Shown: piece after piece, positions 55,801 to 64,000 of the stretch
Layout: each line of letters opens with the position of its first letter
Numbering within the stretch: position 1 is the first letter of the stretch
Assembly: GCA_001986395.2 (NCBI GenBank)
Contig: MQVO02000030.1
Span: forward strand, 286,360 to 350,359
Reading direction: 5' to 3'
DNA: 64,000 bases
Source of the DNA: Irpex lacteus
Taxonomy: Eukaryota; Basidiomycota; Agaricomycetes; Polyporales; Irpicaceae
Notes under the pieces: generated by a model
What the model saw: the letters and a program-made list of their open reading frames with translations, nothing else
What the model was told of the DNA's origin: nothing
Databases searched by the model: none
Made by a program: the position numbers and the translations under genes

Positions 55801-58337
55801 ACGATAAGGGTGCTTTCTTCGTCGTCTGTGCCAAGTGGATCAACCTTCTCCGCACCTTTTTCGCTGGTCGCGCTCTTCGTCGGACCCTTCGCACCTTGGA
55901 CTACGAAGACAAGCCTCTTTGGCTCATGCCCGATCCTGTGGAGGTTCAGATGAAGCTCAACCTTCACGACCATGAGCTGGATGTCCTCGAGAACGCTGCT
56001 GAGACGGCCAAGGCGAACACGAAAAAGGATTCCGGTTGGCGCGCAGTACGTGATATGTTTTTTCTCAAAGAGACCGAGATTGACTTTATCTGCAGTCTTT
56101 CTATCTCGACGCGCGCAAGTGTGTCCTACATCCCAGCCTGCGTGATTCGAGGCTTCTGCGATCGCCTCCCTCCACGCTCGAACAGTACAACGCCGTCCCC
56201 TCCGCCAAGATCGATGCTATCATCGCGATCATCACGCATCATCAGGCCGCAATCGGGCTCCCACCTCTGCGCGCCTCGTCGCCCACTCCACCCACCACCA
56301 AGCCCAACGCCTTCGAGCCTATGACATGGGAGGAGGCCCTAGCCATGCGGGCAACTGATTTCGAGTTCGATCCGAACGTCGAGAGGCCTGAGCCGTCGCA
56401 CGACAAAATTGTCATGTACTCGGCCTTCCCCGAGCACAACTTGTTTCTCAACGCGGTACGTCTTTTGTTGTGTATGCTTTTTTTGCTAATGATATGGGAT
56501 CTAGTGCCTCTCTTTTCACGGTATCGAAACGATGGAGGTTAACGGTCGCAAGACTAGTGCGCAACGTGCGGAGACGTTGAAGGCGTTCCGCAGGGCCCCT
56601 CCAAACGTCGTTCTCGTCATCTCCAGTGTGGGAACCACGGGGCTCAATCTCGATTTCGCGAATATCATGATCATCGCGGTGAGTTATTTCATTTTTGTTT
56701 CATTCCTGCCGTCCTAATAGAGCTACAGGATCTGTTGTGGTCGAAGCAAGACGCGCTTCAAGTCATCGGGCGTGTTTGGCGTCGACCCCAGCCGAAGCAA
56801 GTCATCGTGTACCATCTACTTGCGCTAGGATCCCCTGATGAGTTCCTGAACGATCTCTCATGGGGAAAGGGCGCCATGCACGACACGTTCGTCGGGGACC
56901 GCCCTAATTTAGGTATGTTTCACACATGCCTTTCTCAAAATCAGCTCACCTCCGGGCACAGCGAGTATGCTGAGGAACGAGGATCAGGACGACGAGGATG
57001 CCTTGGACGATCACGCCGAGGACGACGATCCAGCGGCGCTAGTCAATGCCGCGAAGAGCAGCGCCTCCGCCGAAGCCAAAGCACTCGCCAAAGGCAAGGG
57101 CAAAGCCAAGGGCAAGGCCAAAGCCAAGGGCAAGGGCAAGGCTGAGGCTGAACCCGCGACTGAGCCCGAGGCCCCGCGTGAGCCCAAGCGCAAGCGCAAG
57201 CCCAAGGCCAAGAGTAAGGACAAGGGTAAGGACAAGGCCGCCGGCGAAGACGGAGCCGACCCCATTCAGGATGCCGAGTTCGTGCCTACTCAGCCCGTCG
57301 ATTCTGACCCTATTCAGGATGACGAGCTCGTGCCTACTCAGCTCGTCGATCATGACGCATTGTCTCGGGCCCTCGCAGAGAGTCGTCCGCAGCTCGACGC
57401 CCATCGTGCGCAGGTCGGTAAAGCTGGTCAGTCGTCTGGTATGGCTGCCACGGCTGCTGCAGTCCACTCGCCGGCTGAGCCGCAGACCTCCCTCCCTGCT
57501 CCCTCCGCCTCAACGGACACCGCGGTCTCGTCCACTACCTTATCAGCGTCGGCAACCGCGCCTATCCCTCCTCCCTCCGCCAGCCAGCTCTCCCGCTCGC
57601 CTTCCCCGTGCACACCTGCTTCTCGGGGCGATCCGATGGATATTGATGCAGACGACAAGATGGACGTCGATCCCACGCAGTCAGATCAGTTCAATTGGGA
57701 CGACCTCGGACACCTGCTGGCCAACGACGACCCGACTGAGTGGTCCTTCATTCGCGCCTGCCTGACCGAGGAGATGGACTTCAATGACACTTCCATTGAC
57801 TTCCAAAAGAAGTTCGGCAAGCCGTTCGAGTGGCAGAAATGGCAGCAGTTGGGCATCGAGTTCGACCCTAACGATCCGCAGAAGCACTTGACTATCGACT
57901 GCGTCGAGTACTTCGATAAGCTGCTAGACTCGTGGCGTCGCGAGGCGTTGACCCCAGACCCCGGTGCCGAGGAAGAAGGCGGTAAGCGTGGTCGGTTTTA
58001 ACAGAAGCAAGGTTATTAATTTTTTGTAGATCCAGCGACACCGATGAAGCTCCCAGGCAAGCGAGCCAAGTCTGCAACTCGCTCTTCGTCTTCCGATCGA
58101 GTGGTGTCGCCTACCCCGGCGCCCAAGAAGATTCGCCCCGCCATCGACGACATCAGAGACCAGAGCAACGTCAGCGGAACTATGATTCCCGCGCTTCCGG
58201 ACTTACCCAGCAGCAAGCCCCCGAAGAGGAAGGCTGCGGCGAAGGCTGGAGCGAAGATTGCTACTATGGCCGCGGAGAAGAGCGCTGCAACGGCTAACAC
58301 TGCGTCTGGCTCTCGTCGCCCTCCTCGCAAGGCCTAG
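52813..58337 (+). CDS. Subtelomeric SNF2-family helicase-like ATPase
   Basis: A long spliced gene of superfamily 2, Snf2 type. The N-terminal part (52813-54100, start uncertain) is helical and charged, with no known domain. Helicase motifs in order: I DAVGIGKTAQ (usual form DEMGLGKT); Ia SIVIASTGLLSQWQQEL; II LIIDEAHSIRN; III IFLTATPI; IV around IVMYSAFPEHN; V SSVGTTGLNL; VI QVIGRVWRRPQPKQV. A 757-nt intron (54328-55084) filled with palindromic tandem repeats lies between I and Ia; other introns are about 50-60 nt. After the helicase core there is a Lys/Ala/Gly repeat region (57046-57260), then DPIQD(A/D)E(F/L)VPTQ repeats, an acidic part and a basic tail ending RRPPRKA, after a final intron at about 57983-58028. 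Nuclear DNA translocase by family; helicases at fungal chromosome ends are known, so a telomere-linked role is plausible but inferred. Confidence 0.82.
54328..55084 (+). repeat. Palindromic tandem array inside a helicase intron
   Basis: Intron donor GGTGAGTG after ATGG; acceptor TTCTCAG before CTGGCATACC. Between 54361 and 54995 about ten CGGCTTAGCCGGCGAGTG units alternate two spacer types, forming a higher-order unit of 136 bp (starts near 54435, 54571 and 54707) that is almost identical between copies. Outer units are diverged. Confidence 0.85.
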
Positions 58338-58619
58338 TCCATCCTACAAGTTCTCCCCTGGTCAACGTTCAACCGTTCGACCCATACTGCATCTATCATG
58401 AACTTGTGGATGATTCGAGGCTGCTGTCGGTGGGGTGCTCAAATGGACTTTTTTTTGTAATAATAAGATTTGTACGCGTATATCATTGAGATGTTTTGAT
58501 TCGTTGGAATGTGATTTGCTTTGTCTGCGTTCGATTATGGTGTGTCTTTGAGATTCAGCGGCTAAGCCGCCTATCCCTGTGCCTCAACCAGACAATCACT
58601 GACAGCCATTATCACTCCG

Positions 58620-58915
58620 GGGAGGCACTCTGCGGCTAAGCCGCACACTCACTGCCTGCAGCCTCATCCTATTCACGCACTCTGCGGCTCAGCCGCACAC
58701 TCACTACCTGCAACCTCACCCCGTGGACGCACTCTGCGGCTAAGCCGCACACTCACTACCTGCAACCTCACCCCGTGGACGCACTCTGCGGCTAAGCCGC
58801 ACACTCACTGCCTGCAGCCTCATCCTATCTACCCACTCTGCGGCTCAGCCGCTCACTCACTACCTGCAACCTCGTCCCAGAGAGGCACTCTGCGGCTAAG
58901 CCGCACACTCACCGT
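58620..58915. repeat. Tandem array, 52-bp unit with GCGGCTAAGCCGC core
   Basis: Cores near 58630, 58682, 58734, 58786, 58838 and 58889, each followed by ACACTCACT(A/G)CCTGCA(A/G)CCTCA. Some cores have C in place of A at the third position after the CGGCT start. Confidence 0.85.
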
Positions 58916-59341
58916 TCATGAGGCGTTCCCAACTACGTACTGGTGCGCACGGCTAAGCACGCCACCCACAATGCCACTGCAATGTCTCCCTCGCGTGCTG
59001 CCCGGCTAAGCCGCACACTCACCGTTCATGAGGCGTTCCCAGCTACGTACTGGTGCGCACGGCTAAGCACGCCACCAATGCCATTGCAATGTCTCCCTCG
59101 CGTGCTGCCCGGCTAAGCCGCACACTCACCGTTCATGAGGCATTCCCGGATCCCTTCCATTGTGCACCTCGTTAGCTAAGGCGGGAAAGTCCTCCCGCAT
59201 GACTTCACAACGCGTGGATCTGTGCTACTTGGAATCCGTATCTTGTGATCGCTCGGGGCTGTAGAACTAGAAATGGTGAACGTAATGCGACCTGTTGAGA
59301 GCTCCTCCACATCATTCAAGTCCACGATGTTGCAACCAATG

Positions 59342-59391
59342 GGTCGTGACAGGCCATGAACGGCAGCAGCCGATCAGGCCTGTTCACGACC
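59342..59391. repeat. Inverted repeat upstream of the orphan gene
   Basis: GGTCGTGACAGGCC and GGCCTGTTCACGACC pair with one bulged base around a 21-nt loop (ATGAACGGCAGC...). About 200 bp upstream of the start at 59590. Confidence 0.8.
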
Positions 59392-59589
59392 TAAAGGATG
59401 CTACATTGCTCGACTTATACAACGCGTTGTCGCTCCCGCGAGCTGCAGCGTTCCGTGTCAATCGTCGCTAGCCCGCCATCGCTCCAAGGGCATCAAATCT
59501 CCGGGTCGGCCGGGAGTACGGGACTCACATAAATCATTATAATATAACATGCTGCTCAACTCCGTAGCCCCGCCCCTCGAAAATCGACC

Positions 59590-62257
59590 ATGGCCAGTGA
59601 GTGGCTCCCAACTCGCAACTGGAGCCTCGAACAGTTCGTCGAGACCGCGAAACAAATCCTCCTCTCAGGTCGAGACGATGCCATTCACCGATTTCTTCAG
59701 TTTGTCCTCGCAGGCAAATCTTTCGATCCTGCAGGCAGGGCGAAACGTGTACGTTTGATTCCATCCATGCATACTCCGGCCGTGGACACTCTTCGCTTGC
59801 GTGCCACGCGCGATTTCGACTCTCTTATCGGGATCACCACCTCTCTTCCATTCCGCCGCGCCATCGCAATCTATCCGCTCCCAAACTTTCAAGATACACT
59901 GCGCAAATCCAATCATCTCGTCAAGCAGATACGTTACCAGGTGATGTATCCTCTGACATGATTTCGCCTTTGATTCTCACCTATATGAAACTTAGGGATG
60001 GAGCGAAGCACGCGATGTCGAGTTACATCTCATCCCAAATACCTGTTTCGCGAAGCTTGCCCATCGTGCCAAGATTCTTATTTTCTTTCCAAAGCTCTAC
60101 GTTCCCGGGCTAGGCGTCCAATTATCGCAGGAGCACCTACGGCATTATACTTGTCTACCCGTAAAGCGTTCAAGGCCTGTTGTCCGGAGCACATCTCTCA
60201 TTGGCATCCAAACTACACGACAGCCTTTGAAGCGGCAAAGGACAAAACCGGCAAGCTTCACTTCTCCACTGTTGACATCTCCGCCTCTCTCCTCCCCCGA
60301 TTTACGGAACGTCTTCGGAGGAGGCTGCATCGCTTCCCCGAATTCGAGGACTTTTTCTTCGTGACGGAATACCGTGGTCTCAAGGGTCAAACCTCTCATG
60401 ATGGAGCTGAGGCCGCGGGAATCTATGGCGCCTACGACGCTCTCACCGTTGACCTCAATCTTGACGATATCAACGACAACGAGTGGTTTGTCGATATTGG
60501 GCTCGAGCTTCATGCTCCCGGAAAGGTTTTGCAATGGACCGAGGATGCCCACGGACTTCTGATGGAGTACCTTTTACCAAACTTGAACCGTCATAACACA
60601 CGCAAACTTATGAAGTCTTCCCGCTGGTCAACCGATACCGCCGCGCTCCTGTACGATCTTGCCGGATTTCGCGTGCCGTTGGGCGGCCATCCCGACCACG
60701 ATGGGATACGTTACATCAATGTGTATACCACTGACAAAGGCCCCACGTACCAACTCCACCGAGGGGCCTTCGGCTATCACAAGCCCCTCGATGTATTGCC
60801 GGATGCCATACATGGACTCTTGAAAGACGTCTCTCAACTTATGTCCATCTATCGTCACTGCTGCTATAACGCCGCTGGAACTCAAGAAGGTTGTACGAGG
60901 CTAGAAATCAGAGTGCCCTTGATGGCGGCGTACGATCGAATCCGTGTCTTTCCTCGAGACCTGGCGCGAGACACCGTTGTGGCCCTTGATGCAAGAGTCT
61001 GGTGGTGAGATGTCTAGTGATTCTACAGTTAGAAGTCACGGCTCACTATTCCGTAGGGAGTTCAAGTGCCTCCGCGTAACCGCACTTCACTACGTGTTGT
61101 CAGCGTTTCAAGAAGCCCCGCCCAGCAGTCAAATACAGGTGCAAGGATTGCGATTAGCTGCCTTGTCGGTGTGGATGTTAAACGCGATGATCTTCCGGCC
61201 CCCGGATTATTCATCAGACAGGAAGCTTTCTCGCATCTCTGCTTTGCAGTATCCAGCTGGACTTGATTACTGGGAGGAGGATGGTATGGCCGACGGAGAT
61301 GAGCTTCCAGAGCCAGCACTTGGTATTCGAGGCGCCTATTTTGTGGCGGATATTCACGTCCATGACCACTTTTTCTATTTGCCCTCGCTGGGGCCAGACG
61401 ATTGGGGCGTCTCAGACATCCGAGCCGTCTTCACACTACCCGCAGTCCAAGTGAACGCAGCATTCCTATCAAGGCGAGCCAGGCAGCAAGCACGAGTTAT
61501 AACTGCAAGCGCGCCGAAGGCGAGAAGGATGCGCCGTCCGCAAATCGTCGTTCGTGAGATTGCAGCAGATGCGGAGGTAGACGTGTTGCCCAATCTGAAC
61601 CTTGAAGCCTCAGGTGTTCGATTCGCACCCCTGGAGACTTTACCAGAGCCAGGTGCCCCGCTTGCCGCGCCCCCAGCCCCCCAACACGCGAACATTGTCG
61701 CATCAGCCGAGGTAGATCGCGCCGTACAATCAATTCTCCGGCAGCTCTGCTCCAACATTGTTGCAGTATCTCCAAATCGTCGACGGTCGGGCAGAAATAT
61801 GTATTGCACTCTGTCTCCCGAGGAGCAGCAACAGGTGGACGCTGCACTCTTTAGGCAAACCTGCCTCCCTTTTGACACCGTTCAGCTGAAGTTGGCCCCG
61901 ATCACTACTTGGGACACCACGTTCTTTGATCGATTCTTCCCCTCTCAATTCGACCAGGACCCATCCACTCGCTCCCGTCGACAGAACTTTGACAAATGTA
62001 GCTACTTCCTCGAGTGGGAAGCAGTGGTCACTAGGCTACCACCTGACGACATCAGCAAGATTCGGGCTGAGCTTCTACCTTGGTGGCAAACACTCACCTG
62101 GCTTCCGTATTCTGCATATGACCGTATGTGGGACACGAGACCCTGGCACGATCTGTCAAAGACACGATTACCCAACGGTAGTGGCAACGGTCCTGCCCCG
62201 CGAATTGCTGTCAACGAGCGAGCTAGAGTAGCGTTGCGTCAATTTAGGTTGAGCTAG
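59590..62257 (+). CDS. Subtelomeric orphan protein, full-length family member
   Basis: Starts MASEWLPTRNWSLEQFVETA, TATA-like ATTATAATATAAC 50 bp upstream. Introns: 59941-59995 and 61008-61064 (TGGTGAGATG..CCGTAG), the latter joining ALDARVW to WEFKCLRVTALHYVLSAF. Between them the frame moves by one base near 60145-60152, with no sensible intron. Recognisable pieces: CCPEHISHWHPNYTTAF, LLPRFTERLRRRLHRFPEF, LTVDLNLDDINDNEWFVDIG, WSTDTAALLYDLAGFRVP, LRLAALSVWMLNAMIFRP and, at the C-terminus, SPEEQQQVDAALFRQ..LPFD and LEWEAVVTRL..LTWLPYSAYDRMW. No domain I know; no transposase triad evident. The C-terminal ~170 aa matches the telomere-abutting gene at 63154. Around 830 aa. Confidence 0.6.
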
Positions 62258-63153
62258 TGCACATGTATTGTAGACACAGTTGCGTTGGGCTATTGTGTAA
62301 TCTAATGACTGGTCTTACAGCGAGAGGTGAGATTGGCCGGCTACGCCGCTCAGACCCCTGGCTCGTCGCTTCTTCGTCTATGAGTCACGGACTGTTGAAT
62401 GGCCGGCCTAGCCGCACACTTGCGCCGACACAGCCTCCCAGAGTTGACCGGCTCAGCCGGCCAGCGCTCTCCTGTGAGCCGCGGTCGAAGTCACTAACAG
62501 GCGAACTGCTGCTGCCAGTGCTCACCGGCTAAGCCGGCCATTACTGGGCTGTGGACACGAGCCGAGTTTGAAGCGCCCTGCGGGGTTTGCATGGGTGGGT
62601 GGGCGGCTTAGCCGGCCATTTTTTGCGCACACATCTAACTAACTCACTAACTCACTAACTCACTAACTCACTAACTCACTAACTAACTCACTCCCAGCAG
62701 AGCTGACCGGCTAAGCCGGCCATTCCCTGGCTGTGGAAACGAGCCGAGTTTGAAGCCTGACCCCGCAAGCGCGGTGGTCGGCTTAGCCGGCCAGTTTCTT
62801 CGTACGTATCTAACTAACCAACTAACTACCAACAGAGCTCACCGGCTAAGCTGTCCATTACCTCGCTATGGAAACGAGGCGAGTTTCAAGCCACCCATAC
62901 AGACCGCGCGAGTGCGGTGGCCGGCTTAGCCGGCCAGTTTCTTTCTACAGACCTTTACCGTGACAATGTCTTCCTAGTTGCATCATTTTTAAGCCTGGCA
63001 TTGTACATATAGTAATCCATTGCTACCTTTTCACCTCAATTCACCTTTATTTAACGGCAAGGCCGTTCAGCTACGTATCTCTATCTTATTATTACTGAGT
63101 AATAAGTGGTGATTATCAGCAGATGAACATCATGACCGTAGTACGCTTCACTG
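62258..63153. other. Repeat-rich intergenic segment between convergent family members
   Basis: Contains eight or so palindrome copies (62336, 62401, 62452, 62526, 62604, 62706, 62778, 62838 and 62921), a microsatellite-like ACTAACTC repeat (62635-62690) with a related ACTAACCAACTA stretch near 62815, and three related segments of about 110-150 bp with GAAACGAG(C/G)CGAGTTT. No gene. Confidence 0.7.
62635..62690 (+). repeat. Simple repeat (ACTAACTC)n
   Basis: About seven copies of AACTCACT with one shifted end. Confidence 0.9.
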
Positions 63154-63881
63154 TCACCCTTCCAACTCCACCTCGCCGTCTGATACATCTGGGTCCTCGT
63201 CATCTTCGTCTTCCACAACTCTTTCCGATCGCAAGGTCCAGAACGCCACCATATGCCTCTCGTATAGCTTAGGGTTGATCGTAACTACGGGAGCTGTATC
63301 CGTCCATCCGAATGGCAAGGTTTTCCACCGTGTTTGTGCCTCGGAAGTGCTGGTCCACAGCGATGATGGCGTTGCCCAAGGTAACCAGTCCATACTGTCC
63401 TCAAGTGTCCTGCGAATCGCTCGAGTGACTATTCTCGCGACCTTAGGTTTCAAGCGATTTAGCAGGGCCTTCCACGCGATGTAATAGAGACAATCGGAGT
63501 AGATTCTTGCTCCTGATGGCGGAGATGATGCGAGGTCGGGAAATATAAGCTCTACCGTGTCCTCCCAGCGAGGCTGGGATGGATAGACGAGATGTGCCGC
63601 GTGGAAAGGCAAGACGTTGTCCTGCATATACACCCAACGGAGGTTACGTTTCTCCTCGCTGGACATGTTTAGGAACGGTCCGTGGTTTTGGTTTGTTGGA
63701 CATTTAATGAAAACGTCGTGAACAAACTGGCGAAGGATCCCGTTGAGCACGGAGGGCATGGTCCCCGCTCGGAGTAGCATCGACACGTCTCCGTCGGCGT
63801 GAATTGGCTTGTCGAATCCGTCAATGTCCTGCCAGGTAGATAAACGGCCTATTTTCATTCCTTCAAGATGATCCCACAGGA
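63154..63881 (-). pseudogene. Telomere-truncated member of the orphan family
   Basis: Frame reads from the telomere junction at about 63880 as FLWDHLEGMKIGRLSTWQD and on to a stop at 63154 (ends DPDVSDGEVELEG). The stop-rich (CCTAA)n lies directly upstream, so there is no room for a promoter or 5' part. The Met at 63858 gives 234 aa. Similarity to the C-terminus of the gene at 59590: SVLNGILRQF vs RAVQSILRQL; NMSSEEKRNLRW vs TLSPEEQQQVDA; LPFHAAHLVYPSQPRWEDTV vs LPFDTVQLKLAPITTWDTTF; YYIAWKALLNRL vs YFLEWEAVVTRL; MDWLPWATPSSLW vs LTWLPYSAYDRMW. Same gene order reversed, so the two copies converge. Confidence 0.7.
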
Positions 63882-64000
63882 AGGTTAGGTTAGGTTAGGT
63901 TAGGTTAGGTTAGGTTAGGTTAGGTTAGGTTAGGTTAGGTTAGGTTAGGTTAGGTTAGGTTAGGTTAGGTTAGGTTAGGTTAGGTTAGGTTAGGTTAGGT
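63882..64000 (+). repeat. Telomere repeat, (TTAGG)n
   Basis: About 24 perfect copies of the 5-base unit TTAGG (read as AGGTT from 63882), with the G-rich strand running 5'->3' toward the right edge, as expected at a right telomere. No variant units. Most filamentous fungi carry the 6-base TTAGGG; the 5-base form is best known from arthropods. Confidence 0.9.

Larger units (their letters stand above)
58338..59589. other. Repeat-rich intergenic segment
   Basis: 58338-58555 holds the helicase 3' region. 58556-58915 is an array of about 52-bp units (GCGGCTAAGCCGCACACTCA + CTGCAACCTCA). 58916-59150 has about 110-bp units with CCGGCTAAGCCGCACACTCA and CACGGCTAAGCACGCCACC. 59342-59391 is an inverted repeat. 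No gene. Confidence 0.7.
46200..62930. repeat. Dispersed palindrome family CGGCTNAGCCG (subtelomere-limited)
   Basis: About 45 copies by eye of an odd-length palindrome with core CGGCT-N-AGCCG. The centre is mostly A or T, sometimes G or C, and the best copies extend to GGCCGGCTTAGCCGGCC (for example near 62921). Clusters: 46200-46463, 47656-48170, 50149-50590, 52010-52480, 54361-54995, 58556-59120 and 62330-62940. I saw no clear copy to the left of 46.2 kb. The core can also be read as CGG-N5-CCG, the half-site geometry bound by some Zn(II)2Cys6 dimers; that is geometry only, not evidence of binding. Confidence 0.85.

Noticed and set aside
58556..59150. CRISPR-like array
   Set aside because: Eukaryotic context, and spacers are themselves repeated between units; these are ordinary tandem repeats.
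62635..62690. ACTAACTC repeat as an interstitial telomere sequence
   Set aside because: The unit is 8 bases and does not contain TTAGG or CCTAA arrays; treated as a simple repeat.

Overview
The window is the end of a chromosome of a filamentous basidiomycete, most likely an Agaricomycete. Genes are dense and cut by many introns of about 48-65 nt with GT..AG ends. The set includes a Polycomb Su(z)12 protein, a sphingolipid delta-4 desaturase, HIR1/HIRA, METTL18/Hpm1, RPT6, eS26 and an SREBP-type bHLH factor with two membrane segments. The right edge (63882-64000) is an uninterrupted array of the pentamer TTAGG, so left to right is centromere-proximal to telomere.

Core region (1-38.8 kb), in order: Su(z)12-like PRC2 subunit (minus); sphingolipid delta-4 desaturase (plus); MTH1/NUDT1-like Nudix hydrolase (plus); D-amino-acid oxidase (minus); Ysc84/SH3YL1-type SYLF-SH3 protein (plus); GH76-like membrane glycosidase 1 (minus); proteasome ATPase RPT6 (minus); GH76-like glycosidase 2 (minus); C2H2/RING protein (minus); HIR1 (plus); METTL18-like histidine methyltransferase (minus); secreted Cys-rich, Ser-rich protein (minus); ribosomal protein eS26 (plus); GH76-like glycosidase 3 (plus); SREBP (minus). 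These are mostly housekeeping genes. The three GH76-like proteins share a signal peptide, lumenal glycosidase domain, single membrane span and cytosolic tail ending in a PPxY-like motif.

Transition (38.8-46.2 kb): pyrimidine-rich, ORF-poor DNA with short direct and tandem repeats and a few coding-like fragments (best at 42.05-42.68 kb).

Subtelomere (46.2-64 kb): this part is marked by about 45 copies of a short palindrome, core CGGCT(A/T/G/C)AGCCG, growing to GGCCGGCTTAGCCGGCC. I saw none proximal to 46.2 kb. Copies occur singly and in tandem arrays with different unit lengths (about 49, 52, 110 and 136 bp). One array fills a 757-nt intron of a SNF2-family helicase gene between its motifs I and Ia. 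Other content is an AT-rich island (46.54-47.5 kb), three small genes of unknown function, three isolated long inverted repeats near genes, and two members of an unrecognised gene family. The distal member is cut off by the telomere repeat. The TTAGG array, the palindrome family and the helicase/orphan genes together are the most unusual part of the window.

Exon positions are my reading of splice sites and translations by eye. No alignment or search was run.
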